Assembly: GCA_021464245.1 (NCBI GenBank)
Contig: JADCRB010000024.1
Coordinates: 312,181 to 376,180 of the forward strand
Length of the DNA: 64,000 bases
Reading direction: 5' to 3'
Source: Carallia brachiata
Lineage: Eukaryota; Streptophyta; Magnoliopsida; Malpighiales; Rhizophoraceae
Position numbers and translations under genes: made by a program. Under the pieces are notes generated by a model. The model saw nothing but the letters and a program-made list of their open reading frames with translations. It did not search any database and was not told where the DNA came from. Positions 47,260-59,758 of the stretch are shown piece after piece. Each line of letters opens with the position of its first letter. Positions within the stretch are counted from its first letter, which is position 1.

Positions 47260-48799
47260 ATGGGACGTGCGGCGGCGCCGGAGGCGGTGGCGGCCGGTGG
47301 CGGTGGAGGAGGTGCGGGGGAGTTCATGCTGTTCGGAGTGAGAGTGGTGGTTGATTCGATGAGGAAGAGCGTCAGCTTGAACAACTTGTCGCAGTACGAG
47401 CAACCTCAGGCGTTGTTGAATAATACTACCACTGCTAATCTCAGCTCTACCGATGCGAAGGACAGCAACAACAACAACAAACAACAACAGCAGCCACAAG
47501 GAGGATTCCTCCGCGGCCGGCGGCGGCGGCGGTGGATACGCTTCGGCCGACGATGCCGTTCACCACTCATCTTCTAGCCGTGGAGAGCGCAAGCGAGGTC
47601 CGATTCACATCTCCTAACATCATCATCATCTATTCGATCTTAATTTCGATTTTGTTTTGATTTCTTTTTGTTTTTTTAATTTAATTATTGCGAAAGGATT
47701 ATTGTGTTAAATTGGATGTTTGTTTGTTGTTGACAGGCGTGCCGTGGACGGAGGAGGAACACAAGCTGTTCCTAATAGGATTGCAGAGAGTTGGAAAGGG
47801 AGATTGGAGAGGAATCTCTCGCAATTTCGTCAAAACTCGGACTCCAACGCAGGTCGCCAGCCATGCTCAGAAGTACTTTCTTCGCCGGAGTAATCTTAGC
47901 CGCCGTCGCCGCCGATCCAGCCTCTTTGATATCACCACCGATTCGGTATTCACAACCCAAAAAAAACCTGTACTTGTTAAAAGTCTAAGCCTTTGAAATT
48001 GAAGGGAATTCAAGAATGAACTCAATTTATAATCATCTACTGTCCTCAAATACAAAAAAAAAAAATGTTGCAGATGAGATGATTTGGTTTGATTTCATCA
48101 ATCTTTAATCCTGGGGGTATTTTTATGGCGTAAAATTTAAGCCTTGAGCTTCCATTGTAGGAATGTGTTAGTGTTTTATGGAATCCCTTTTATCGGAAAA
48201 TGTTGAGAAAAGTCAGGAGGTTTTGAAATTTGTAGTGCTAACTTCACTGGCAATCCTTATCCTTCGTAGATTTATTTTGTTGGAATGATGTGAAAATGAA
48301 CGCCCAAATTGAACTGATTTTGTCTGGTATTCTTTTTCCTTTGTCATCAGGTCATAGAAACTCCGATGGAAGAAAAGCAAGCTTATAAAAAGAATACAAA
48401 CACTGCAAGGCCGGATCTCATTCATGTTCATTGCCACCTTCACCGCCTGAAACCGGCAATATCAGCAATTTCCCCGTGATGCCCGCTTTCCCTGTTACTG
48501 CTTATCCTGTTATGTTGCCGGAACCAATGGAGAATCCAATGAAAAAATTGACACTGGTACAAGGCAATGAATTTATTAAGCCCACAGCTGGTCTTATCCG
48601 TCCAATTCCCGTCCTCCCAGATTCTCATGCATCCACATTATCTGATATCGACTTAAATTTGGCATCGACGACACATCCATCATCACTGTCACTCAGGTTA
48701 TCGTTGCCATCTGATCAGAGAGAATCATCATCTAGGCATTCGGCTTTTCAGGCGATGTCAAGCTTCAGCAATGGGGATAGTATCATCAGTGTTGCTTGA
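47260..48799 (+). CDS. R1-type MYB (SHAQKYF) transcription factor with EAR-like motifs, frame breaks
   Basis: Exons: 47260-47597, 47737-47945 and 48351-48799. A single MYB repeat spans exon 2: [51 protein letters not shown], the SHAQKYF class that binds TATCC-type (I-box-like) sites. Upstream is the family block [20 protein letters not shown] and [20 protein letters not shown]; downstream [12 protein letters not shown]. The C-terminus has DIDLNLAS and [13 protein letters not shown]-like (LxLxL/DLNxx) motifs suggesting repression. Frame changes are needed near 47498-47502 (one extra G before [17 protein letters not shown]) and near 48386-48392 (one A missing from an A run before [17 protein letters not shown]). 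A third may lie in the glycine-rich start, where an ATG at 47252 opens [14 protein letters not shown] in another frame. Matches At1g74840/At1g19000 over its whole length. Confidence 0.9.
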
Positions 48800-51700
48800 G
48801 GAAAGGACTAGAAGCTGGGAATAAAGATTGGTGGGTGCATAGTTAGATAAAAATGGGTTAGAGCAGATAAGATAAATTAAATTAGATGTCTGGAAGTTTG
48901 ATCCTTTTTTTTTATATTTTTATGTACAGGCAAGGAAAGGAATAGCCATCTCTTTGTTTGTTCTTGTTGGGTTTATGTCGTTATCTTAGATACTCTGTTC
49001 TGTTGTGACTGCTTTGTGGTTTGATGGGAGTGGAAATAAGTAAGTGATTACTTTTGTCCCTTACTAATGTTTTGCTTGAATTGGCCCAACTTATCGTGTG
49101 TTTTTTTCTTTTTTTTTGTCTATAGGAGGGGATAGCCTATATGGGGAAGGGGTGGGGTGAGGAAAGGAAGGACAGAAGTTCGAATTCTTTATACTAAGGC
49201 ACATGCCTCAGTGTTGTCTGGGCAAAGTTCAGTCCTCAAATTTCTCCTGGTTTTTGATTAATTTATAAGAGGGAAAAAAATGTCATAGTCGGGCTCGTGG
49301 TAGGGCACGATCCTCTTCTGTATCATTTATCATTTTAATTTTTTTTTTTTTATTGATCCTTCATTTTCATCTTCTTTTTTGGTGAACGGGAGGAGTCATC
49401 TGTGAATGCGGATAGATATGGTAGTTAATGACTGGACCATCCCCTGGGCCAATCAGGTTTTGTGTGCACAAGTTACAAGAAGAGAAATCTTATTCTTCGT
49501 CACCAGCCGCGGGGCTCAGTGGTGGGGGAGCAGGCTTCTTAATTCTAGCAATACACCGACAGAAAAATACAAGTTTATCGTCCGTATGGGCTTAGCATTG
49601 AATGTTAGATTAGGTTGTTGGCGTCTTCGGTGATGAAATCTAGTGTGCCCAGATTTAGCATTGGGCCTGATGATAGGGTCCAAGTAACGGGGCCTAACAT
49701 AGAAGGTTCAGTCTCGGCTCATGCTAGGTGGGCCAAAATTTATGAACAAAAGGTTTGATTGTTGGCTAACAATATATCTTCATCCCCGGATCTTTTTCGA
49801 TTTATCTTCAGATTAGTCAGGTTCAATGTGACCTTTTGTACTAAAAAGTCTCAAACCAAAAAAAATAGTTGAAACCAACAGCCTAGCGCAGCTACCTAGC
49901 CTTTGGTCAAGAGAAGCAAGAGAGCCCTCTCTTTTTAGTCTTAGACCATTCAATAGAAAGAAAAAAAAAAAATACAATTCAAACGGTACAATCGCTTTTC
50001 AAAAACAGATTGAAGAGAATGAACACTGATTGATGGTGATACTTGTCAACCGAAAAATGGACTATACTATATTTGCGCAAATTTTCAAGTTTCTCTTGCG
50101 AGAATAAGTATTAGATTATAAAATGAAATAAAAAAATTTTAGAACAATCAATTCAGCGATTTGATTATTCAATAATTAGTGTTCCGTGGCTTAATCTTGT
50201 CTTTGTTATTAGTGCCATAAGCAAGATCCAACGTGATAGCATCCTAAAACTATGCTCACTTTCTGGGTGACCAGAGCATGGTCAGGCGGCTTGTGGGAGT
50301 GGGAATTTGGGTAGCGATAACGTGTCCAACTCAGATTGTATTGCTCTATTCACAAAGAAAAAGGGCAATTCTATCACCGCTTGCAGTTGAACTGATTTAA
50401 AAATTTTGATTCTGGACGAAAGATTATGAAATCAAATTTTAGCAAATTAAGTAGTGAAACTCAATATACAGTTGGCCGTCTCACGTACATAATACACTAA
50501 TCATTCAATTGATTTGCATCCTCCAAACCACATAATCAAAATGCTGTTGACGAGACTGTAAATATCACTTTTGTTTTTCTATTTAGTTTTAAAAGAAAAA
50601 AAAAGGTTGTGGAAAGGCAAGTTTTGTTGGCAAAGTAATGGATAAACCATGAGCAGAGTTTTCCTCTGGGGCCAGCGGCTAGGGAGTGGGAGGGGAACCT
50701 GCTTTATAAAGCAAAATAAGAATTCTTTTCAATGGTGGAAACTATCTGTCATTTGATTAAAAGCAACAATGTTTCCCTTACATTTTAATTGCATCAAACG
50801 TGAAATATTCTCCTCCAAAAACTAACCACGACATGGTGGAAACCCTAAAAAAAGGCATCTCAGTGAATAAAACTCTTGTATCATGGGAGCAAAAATTATA
50901 TATATAAGCTTTCGTAAAATAAATTTGTGATACGAAAGAATATTTAGGATGACAGCTTTCAAAAGAGGAGCAAGGATGAGAAAGGTTTTTAGATCAACAA
51001 CGAAATAATCTTATCATTTCCTCAAGAGTTACCCTAGTTTAGGAAGAATAAAAAAAAAAAGGTAATGACAATCATGTAGTGGAAAACAATAAACTAGAAA
51101 CTTCAACAATAAGAACATTAGAATGAAACTGAAACAAAAAGTTTCCCCCCTGAGCGCTTGGCGGCAAACCAATTTTTTAAGACCACTTGGAATGCATTTA
51201 TTTATGCGTGTATACATGAATGTATGCCGATGACAGTACCTCAGGATGCTCTTTGTTAACTAAAGGCCTCAAAGTGGATTTTTTTTTTTTTTGTTCAAAG
51301 AAAAAATCACTTCACAGGTACGTGAGTCATCGGATCTTTGGACTAAGGTCGGGGGTCACCCGTTTTGTCTTCATTTAATCTTTCCTAAAGGGAGGATCCA
51401 CCACTCAAGCATCATAAAACCAAATGGGTCTCTCCCACGCCCGACTACAATGTTAACAAGTTTTGAACTAAATACCGCGTCTTATAACAAAACCCACAAT
51501 TTATGCAGGGAAAGTGACGACAGTGGAATTCAAACTTAAGTTAATATGAGGACAGACCCACCAACTTATCACTAAACTACCACTTTATGTGGTCTCAAAG
51601 TGAACTAATAGATTTGAATATTCTCTCTAGATATGATATTTTTGTTGATCACATGAGTAACGAGGTGTTTAAGAAACTCGGGGCAAGGTTCTCCATCCTG

Positions 51701-52742
51701 GTTGCAAAAGTTTGCATTTAGTGTAATATTTGCTTCTCAGTTTTTTTTTTTTAATATTAAATAGTCCAGGTTTTTTCCTCTAGTGGGTAAGGAATAATTG
51801 CAAGTCATGTCCTAAAAGCTCTAACTCCAATTAAAAATTCAAAAAAATTTTGTAGGAATGTAATTGAAGTCATGTAATATTCGTGTTGATATGACGTTAT
51901 CTAATAAAAATTTTATTAAATTAAAAACAATATTAAATAGACTACACTCTCTCCATGCGCATTTTTTACTATAGTTTTATATAGCTAGCCCTTAGAAAGT
52001 TAGCTAAAAATAAAAAAGTCATAGTGGTGTTAGCTTTATAAACAGGCATAAATCACAATCCATCAAACCAGGAAGTAAACATCAAACATCCAATAGGCAT
52101 CATTGAAACTAAGGCGAGGTTCCTTAACCACTTTTTGCCGCATAAGCTGCGTTAGAGAGGTTAGATACTTAGTTCTAGTTTCAGGATGTGGTCATTGTCT
52201 TAACAATCTGAATACATACAGAACAAAAGATTCTGAAGTGAACGCTATCCATCAGGTCGTAAGGGACTTAACAAATTAAACCGGGATAGATTTGCCTTTT
52301 AAGTCCTATGAAATTTCCAATATGTCAGCTTTTTAACAAGTCATTTGCTGATTCATCAAAAAAAAAAAGTCATTTTCTGAGTGCATGGCCATGTTGATGG
52401 ACTAGATTCATCCACCAATTTCCCAATATAACTTTTCACATTGCATCTCATGAGTCTGGTAGAGCAATAACAAGACAATTCATATTTACATAAGTTTCAC
52501 TGGATAGGATGAAATAGGTACTGGCCTGGGATAACAAACCCTTCCTGATCAGAAAAAAAGTAAATGAAGGAAAGGACATCACAGAGAATCTACACAATGG
52601 AATACACCAGCAAAAAGAAAATACCAATCATTAACTTGCCAAAGGAAAGCAAGGGATATAACATTCTTGAGCAATTTATTCTAACTAAGCACTGTCCCAT
52701 ATGGAAAGTAACTCAAGAGATGAAGAAGAAAGATATAGATGA
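48800..52742. other. Spacer between the MYB and DUF761-like genes
   Basis: Begins with the MYB 3' UTR. I see no conserved coding sequence. Bases 49120-49260 and 51290-51560 resemble dispersed plant repeats (phrases like GTTCGAATTC and short poly-T tracts) but have no defined ends. Confidence 0.4.
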
Positions 52743-53171
52743 CTACGTGACTGGGCGCAGTGGAGGAGGCAAAACATATGGAGCAAGCATTGACGTCTCG
52801 ACTGCATCGTTGTGATACTTCGCATGTACCTTCCTGATATATGCAGAAGCTTTCCCATCTATAAAGTTGCTTTCCTCACGGGTTACATAAGCAGAACTGT
52901 TCCCTCCATCTGGCTGCATCACAAATGAAATGGGCTTCAAGCTGCTCTGTGGCTCCTGTGACCTTCTGCCTCCAGGAACATGAGACAGCGATGGTTCTTT
53001 GGCAACCATGACAGAATCTCTCATAGGCACGAGATTTTTCATAGGAACTGGAGGTCTAGATGTTCCAAGACTCATATTGGCAATAGAGAGTGAAGACAAT
53101 CTAATGATGCTTACTGCCATCTTCATCGACTTCTCACAAAGGGAATTGTTGTCCCGTTCCTTTCTACTCAT
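52743..53171 (-). CDS. Small DUF761-like plant protein, function unknown
   Basis: Intronless frame of 142 residues starting MSRKERDNNSLCEKSMKMAV. The middle is low complexity and basic/proline-rich (GTSRPPVPMKNLVPMRDSVM). The C-terminal third contains NFIDGKASAYIRKVHAKYHN, which resembles the DUF761 signature (a short basic helix like D-x-K-A-x-x-Y-I-x-x-x-x) found near the end of many small plant proteins. No signal peptide or membrane helix. A TATA-like TATTTATA lies about 80 bp upstream of the start on the minus strand. Function unknown in the family; I consider it a real gene because of the motif, length and clean start. Confidence 0.6.
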   Translation of the reverse strand: MSRKERDNNSLCEKSMKMAVSIIRLSSLSIANMSLGTSRPPVPMKNLVPMRDSVMVAKEPSLSHVPGGRRSQEPQSSLKPISFVMQPDGGNSSAYVTREESNFIDGKASAYIRKVHAKYHNDAVETSMLAPYVLPPPLRPVT

Positions 53172-55039
53172 GGCATCACTAAAAAGTTTCTACTATAATT
53201 ACCTTCCGTGAACAAACAAGATTGTGGGATAACCTCTGTATGTGAGTGTATAAATAGACTTATAGGACTTGCTTTTGAAGCAGTGTATGGGGATTGCAGC
53301 CTAATAGCTATAAGAGTATTCTAAGTTTATGTGAACACTTAATTACATCCATACGAATGCCAAATCTCTTTGGGAAAAATGAAGATTCTTTCCTCATTCC
53401 ATAAGATGATTGGTTAAGCCTCTTTCTAGACGCTACCATATGAACAGAGAAGACTAGGAAGAACCTGTGCTCCCCTAATTATCTATGCCTGATAGGAGTT
53501 GCGATACAAATGGTGACATCACATGTGTGATCTCACGTGGATATTTTTATATCTTTCTCAGGATGGCAAGCAGAATTTATTTTAGTGTGAATCAGTACAA
53601 TATACACCATAGGATGATGCAAATTTTTAACTACTTATTGGCTCTAGCATCACGCCAATTTATTAAAATTGTGGTATATAGACATGAGAAATAATTATGG
53701 GTTTCACCAATGACTCTGAAGCCGACCGCACAATAGAGGTGTCTAAAAAGAAATTTAGAGTAGCAGTACCCGATGTGTTTCCTGTCTTAAAGAAAGGAAC
53801 CAGATTCTTCACCGCTTTCTCCTCATTATTGTTCACCTCTGCTTTATACCACCTTCACAATGAAGATAGAATCTTTCATCCTTCCCCGCCTCTCTTTCTC
53901 ATTTTTCCCCCTTGCTGGAAGACAAAACCGAGCAGTAATCACTAATGGACTGTAGTGTTCTGGATTGAATGTTCTGATATGTTTACCATATCACTAAAAT
54001 TAAAACTCATCTCAATCAGTTATTGTTACTATTGGCAAACTAACATCAGAATAGCAAGTATCCACCATCATTTACAAGAGCCAATATTTCTCCCCCAACC
54101 TCAAATCTTGCTTATCAAAAAATTAAGGGAAGAGATGGACAAAAACTGGGAAGACATACTAATGCTTACACTTATCATACTAATGCTTATATTTATCTAC
54201 TATTCTCACTCACCTTCACACCAATTTCCATGATCTTTATTTCCAAACCCATTTTCTTCATGGTGTGTTATTTTTCTATGCTCACATTCTTTGCTTTCAA
54301 TGTCCATCAAAACTTCATTTCCATTTTCTTTAACTTTTTCTCAAATTCATGGTTTCTTTTCTTTCTTGCTTAATTTATAGCATTTCTAATTTCCTAATGT
54401 TAATGGAGTTACGCGTGCAAATGAATCGGGCAATAAAAAAATGAAGACCAAAAAATAGGTTTGTACTCTCTCCAATTACCTGGGATATACGCTATCGCAG
54501 CAAAAGTGCAGCTATGGACAATAATGCAAATGATCGAGGCAAAATCACAGACTAGGCTTGCAGCAAAATTTCAGCTAGATTCCTCATACAAAAGTATCTC
54601 TGGAGCGGCATGGGTACATATAAAATTTTCCTTTTTCGTGGGAATAAATATTAGAACATAAAATTGTGCGACAAGAAAGTAGTTTAGCTAACTTATTTAG
54701 CTAGATATCTAATGTATGTGAGAAACCAGCAGATTTTGTCCTCGATTCTGTTAAAAAGGAAGGAGATACTTACAAAAAGAGTAGAAATTGCAATTCAGTT
54801 TGGGTGGCTTGTTTCGCACCACCTGGTAATTTATCCTGACAGCAGCCAAAAGTTAGCTGCAATGTAAGTTTACCCTCAGAAATGTTCGCCTGTTGTTGGT
54901 GTGGGAGCTGGCAAGTCATCCGGAGCCATTATTGTCCAACATTTATCCAAATCAGCCCCACAGACTTTTCCATTTTCTTTTTCCCATTTACAAGTTTTGT
55001 AAATCCAGCCACGGCATCAGTGCATAGCATGGGCAATAC
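53172..55039. other. Spacer, nothing recognised
   Basis: Contains the promoter side of the small minus-strand gene. No other coding or repeat structure was supported. Confidence 0.4.
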
Positions 55040-55156
55040 ATGCCCATCAACATCCATGAGAATATTTTCAGTTTTAAGATCCCAATGCACAATCCCGCTC
55101 TTGTGAACATGTGAAACAGCAGATACTATCTCAGCGGCCCAAATCCTCGCCTGATC
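55040..55156 (-). pseudogene. Isolated exon of an AGC protein kinase (S6K-like)
   Basis: Minus strand, 117 nt with an AG acceptor upstream and a GT donor downstream. It encodes 39 residues including ARIWAAEIVSAVSHVHKSG, then IVHWDLKTENILMDVDGH. This is kinase subdomain VIb as in plant S6 kinases (normally HRDLKPENILMDADGH). The catalytic-loop Arg of HRD is Trp here and the Pro of KPEN is Thr. No neighbouring kinase exon was found within several kb. The retained splice sites argue for a fragment of genomic DNA, not a reverse-transcribed copy. Confidence 0.75.
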
Positions 55157-56985
55157 CTGAATACCCAAAATCTATCCGAGAGTGAAAATCAAGACATGAG
55201 ATTTATGCATCACAGGTACGAATTCACAAATCCAAACATAAATTACCAGAAGATTCTTCTTTGATAAAGATGAAAGAGAGATGAAACATAAACAGAAGAG
55301 TACTAAACACATACACACAGGACTGGATAAAGTCACACAATTATCCAGATCAAACTTCAAAGAAATTGACGACTGACCCACGTTCTGTTTTTATTGATTC
55401 ATGGCTAAAAAAATCATTCAATACACAATTAGTTAAAGCCATCGTAAAAACTGGCACAATCAATACTCAAATGGTTAGACATCCAAATGCAAGTCCAGAA
55501 ATGCGAGTTCTCAAGGCCAATAGCATATAGAAAGCCTGAAACTTGGACCAGGTGGATATCAAAAAGAACAAAAGTATCGTTTAAATTCATATTAGAATAA
55601 ACAACATTCCAAGTACATACCAAAAACTTTTTCGAATGTAAACCAAAATTTAATGACTTCTCTGGTCCAAATTATGATTGTGTAACAAAGGCCACTAATT
55701 CTCTCCAATCTGAATCCTTTTACAAATCATGCCGCCCAGATAAAATAAACCCATCATTCTGTTCTATTTCAACCAAAAGAAACCGGCTTCACCCCAATTT
55801 AAAAAAAAAAAAAAAAAATTCTTGGCGCAAGGTGGATGGGAATGAAAAGTAGAAAACTTTTTAATCGAGTGCCCTCAATTCAGTAAGTAATACACAAAAC
55901 ATTGAACTTAGAACACTAGATTAGAATAAAGCTATCAAAAAGTAGAATTCAAAGTAAAGTTAAGAGACAAAAAAACAAAAAAAAAAAAAGAAAGAAAGAA
56001 AGAAAGAAAGAAGGAAGACAAAGACCTGAAAAGAGTATTGATTGAAGCTAAATTAAATGAAAGGATAGCATAATTTTAGAATGGATATGTCGCTCAGACT
56101 TCATGTAATAATCTTCATCACTTCCATTGCATAATTTATAACACCAAAACCATAACTTGAAAAGCGTTGCCAAAAGCGCCCTTACCCAAACACCCTCAGT
56201 CTCTCAAAGTCACCAAAATATAAAGCAATATCCCCACCAGCACCACCACCAACCTTGACTCTATCATTAATCTCATTTTCCTCTTCTTCTTCTTCTTCTT
56301 CTTCGTCTGCTAGGACTTGGATATGGTGCAACAGAGGGAGGGCGGGAAGGGGAAGGCCCCACGGAGGAGTGGGACCAGTTTGTGGGTCCTTAATGAACGT
56401 TGATGATGCTGATGTGGAGTGTGATTGTGATTGAATTGGGGTGCGTTTATTATTTACGCCGTTGGATTTTCCTTTTTGTTTCCTTCTATGCTGCTGCTGC
56501 GTGAACTAGGTTACCGGTTACCGAAACATGGTCTGGCCGAAAAAAAAAAGATAGGATTTATATTTTAAAATCCTAACAAATTTTTTAATAGACCACACAA
56601 AACTTATGTATATATGTTTCATTGCTAGGATAGGATTTATATTTTACCAAAAAAAAAAAAAACGATTAATGTCTGTCTGCTAGCAGAACACCCAATCAAT
56701 AAGATTTACACTTTCATTTTAAAAATTTTAAATTTTAATTTTAAGAAAAAAATATATAATTTATAAAAATATAAAAAATTTATTTATCATACAACATACC
56801 ACCTAACAAAATTTTTAATAGACCACACAAAACTTATGTATATATGTTTTATTTAATTTTGTGCCCACACTTCTTAATAATGTTAGAGGCCACATTCTCC
56901 TGAGGCTCACGTCTCCGTTATAAACAAAATTAAAAAAATCCTTTCTCTCTCTAAATTATTTCTCTCACTAAATCCTCTCAATTAA
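55157..56985. other. Spacer with poly-A, GAAA and CTT microsatellites
   Basis: Includes (GAAA)n at about 55990-56011 and (CTT)n at about 56280-56304, and a direct repeat listed separately. No gene supported. Confidence 0.45.
56569..56864. repeat. Direct repeat, about 46 bp, copies 240 bp apart
   Basis: CCTAACAAATTTTTTAATAG followed by ACCACACAAAACTTATGTAT and ATATGTTT begins near 56572 and again near 56812 (one base different). Sequence between them is AT-rich. Confidence 0.75.
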
Positions 56986-57879
56986 GGCTGTTCAAAATCG
57001 ACTAACCCGCTAAAAACCGACCAATCTAATCTGCACGAATCCACATCCGCTCAAACCGTAAAGATTTGGATTGATTGTGGTTTAAAAAATTTTTAATCTG
57101 CTAAAGACAGATTGGATGCGGATTGAAATCTGCAATCTGCCCAATTTAACCCAATCTACCTCATATATATATATATATATAATAAGGTTTTTGGAGGTTT
57201 TGTAATTGTTGAACTTGAATTATTTATATATGCTATATTAAAACACAGCTTTTGTTAGTTGTTTCTTACCCCCACCAATCACACTCCTGGCGGTGGCTAC
57301 TGGTGTTTTAGTTTTCAAAACTGTATTTTTATATGGTGTAGTATGACATGCTATTATTCTCTTTTGAAATTAGACCCCTATCTTATAGACTGATGATCCC
57401 TGAAAATTGTAATCCACTTGATTATATTTTATTTCAATACAACAAACGGCAACGCCTACTACTAACAACAAATAGGCCAAGTCACTAAAGGGTCCAAATC
57501 TGTAGACATCCCATTAAACACCATTGTCTTCACCTAGCAGAATCCAACATTGGAGCAGCAGATTAAAGTTGTATGTCATGGAAATTTTTGAGCCAAATCC
57601 ACCGTTCTTTAGAAATTAGAATATTTATTTTTGTTTATGTTAAACTTGTTGTCTTAGAAATTAAAATATTATATTTTATTTAAATTAAACTTGCTGCCGT
57701 TAGAAATTGGATTTTTTTTTCTTTAATTGCAAACAATTCGCTAAAAACGATTTAATCCAATCCGCCATTGACGAATTGGATTACGAATTGGATGCGGATG
57801 GAGAATTGTCCAATCCGCCATTAATAGATTGGATACAGATATACCTTAAAACTGACTCAATCCGATCTGCGAACACTCC
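56986..57879. mobile_element. Candidate hAT-like non-autonomous element
   Basis: Left end GGCTGTTCAAAATCGACTAA and right end (opposite strand) GGAGTGTTCGCAGATCGGAT are similar inverted ends. Both are followed inward by repeated (A/G)ATTGGAT(G/T)CGGAT-type motifs, for example GATTGGATGCGGATTGAAAT near 57110 and GAATTGGATGCGGATGGAGA near 57787. GGNGTGTTC-type ends are common in plant hAT-like MITEs. No clear 8-bp target-site duplication, so the class is tentative. Confidence 0.35.
57166..57181. repeat. (AT)n microsatellite
   Basis: Short run of AT dinucleotides inside the candidate hAT-like element. Confidence 0.85.
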
Positions 57880-58149
57880 TACTATCAACTCATTTCCAAA
57901 AAATTTATCCCCTTTGCTGGCCGACGGAAGTGACTCCAGCCCCCCAACATTCAGTCGGCTCCCTTACTCTCTTCCTCCTCCTCTCAGTCTCTTTCCCCCC
58001 TCCTCTCCTTCTTTCTCTCCCCTATCAGACCCACAAATCTTGTTTATAAGACTTTTTGACTCATTTTCAGTTAGTTTTACCTATAATAACGTTACCAAAG
58101 GTCTCTCAGGCTTTAGATACGCATTCTTCGACGGTCAGAAACCTATTTT

Positions 58150-58445
58150 GTCATTTTTGGAACAGGCAACTTCGTTGGCGCCAATGTCTGCTTCACCGTC
58201 AATGACTTCTCTGCCATAGTCTTCACCGCCGGTGCTGCCGTACTAGTCACCGGCGTGCTCGTTGAAGGCCACGGTACTGCCACTTGAGTAGGCGTCGCTA
58301 GCGACACCCCCAAGGCTGCTGTCTTTGCCAACACAGCCACTGTTGCCACACAAGTCCCCCTTGCCGCTGACTAAGTCTACGATTTTGTTGTCGCCAGCTT
58401 TGTCCCTGGTTCTGCCCTTGGATCTTTTTGGTTTTGCTACTATCA
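58150..58445 (+). pseudogene. Degenerate coding-like stretch, unrecognised
   Basis: GC-richer than its surroundings. One plus-strand frame reads FVGANVCFTVNDFSAIVF, TAGAAVLVTGVLVEGHG, a stop, then VGVASDTPKAAVFANTATV, another stop, then YDFVVASFVPGSALGSFWF. The alternation of small hydrophobic residues suggests a former membrane or secreted protein, broken by two in-frame stops. I cannot name the family, and the apparent coding character may be chance. Confidence 0.3.
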
Positions 58446-59758
58446 GGTCAGTACTATTTCTGTTGGATCTATATTGTGTGTGTTGTTGTGGACATATGTG
58501 TTGTCTTGGTGTTGAAGTATAGTGGGTTTGGAAATCGTTGTCGGGTGTACTCGGTCGATTTTCGTTGTAAGTTAGCCGCAGTGTAATATCTACTGTTATG
58601 TACAATTTTATTCAACTAGTTCAATAGGTATCCTCATATGAGATTTTTATCTAAATGGATTTTAATCTTAGTTAATAGGTGATTTTTGAATCATGCCAGT
58701 TGTAGATCTTTGTAGCTGTTTATTCTTACTTTATATACGTTATTCCAATGCCTTCACGTTAATTTATGTATGAAATTTGTGTGATTAATGTAACAATTTT
58801 CTTTAATTAAAAAAAAAATATATATATATATATATATCCATTGTCACTGCCGCTGTCCACTCTTCTATCCCACCAAATTTAATACAAAATCTTGTCGGTT
58901 TTTTAAGTTCTTTTATAAAAAAATGCTAGTAGTTTATTTGATCATTGTAATTTAAAGCAAGTACTAAATGAAAAAAAAACAAAAAGACCGTAAATAGTTG
59001 ATTCAACGTTGCAATGGAAAAGAAGGGACACTTCATCCTCAACCCGGCTCAAACTGTGGGTATTATTCTACCCCAGCCCCCCCCCCCCCATCCATCGTCA
59101 CCTATCCCCTCAAGAGTGAGACAGACTAAAGCATCAGAAGATTTAAGCGTAGTGGAAAGAAAGGGCGTTCGGACTTCTGAAAGATCGACAAGATTATCAC
59201 AATTTGTCCTTGGAATAAATCCCTGTAATGGCATCAAAAATTAAAAGCAAAATGATTACAAGCAATCATTCATTCAATTTCACCATAATATGGTCATCCG
59301 AGTTACAATGGCAACAGATCCTTGTAATGCCACCGCATCGTGTGGGAAGCACGCAGGATACTCCAGCAGTACCGATACGTAAAGGTTGAAAAGATCTCCA
59401 CAATAACAGCAAAAATTGCCTCACCATGCCAAAGAATGCAAAATATCAAACAATACAAGTATAGTTCCCAGGATGATACACTAAAATTACATCCATGTAC
59501 CGAAAACTCTACCCTAGAAAACAAAGCCAATGCAATTGCAAACCACTCTGTAACCCATCTCCCAATAAAGTACGGTACTCGCTCTCTTTCCCAACCAATA
59601 TGAAGGGGCAACGATTCTCCTCGGAAAAAATTGGAGAATGATGAATGATACATGATGATGAATGAATCTAACAACTTAATACACATTCAAGCAACTCATC
59701 AAGACTCGTGATTTAAAATGCAGTGAAGCCGAAGTGAAATGCCTTATGTTTCTCTTTC
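58446..59758. other. Spacer and 3' UTR side of the transportin gene
   Basis: Contains (TA)n near 58818-58839 and a C run near 59078-59091. The part left of 59759 is the likely 3' UTR of the minus-strand transportin gene. Confidence 0.45.

Noticed and set aside
53955..54233. 92-codon plus-strand frame
   Set aside because: Low-complexity hydrophobic tail and no homology; likely chance.
59014..59603. Overlapping frames on both strands left of the transportin stop codon
   Set aside because: They lie in the expected 3' UTR and share no known protein features.
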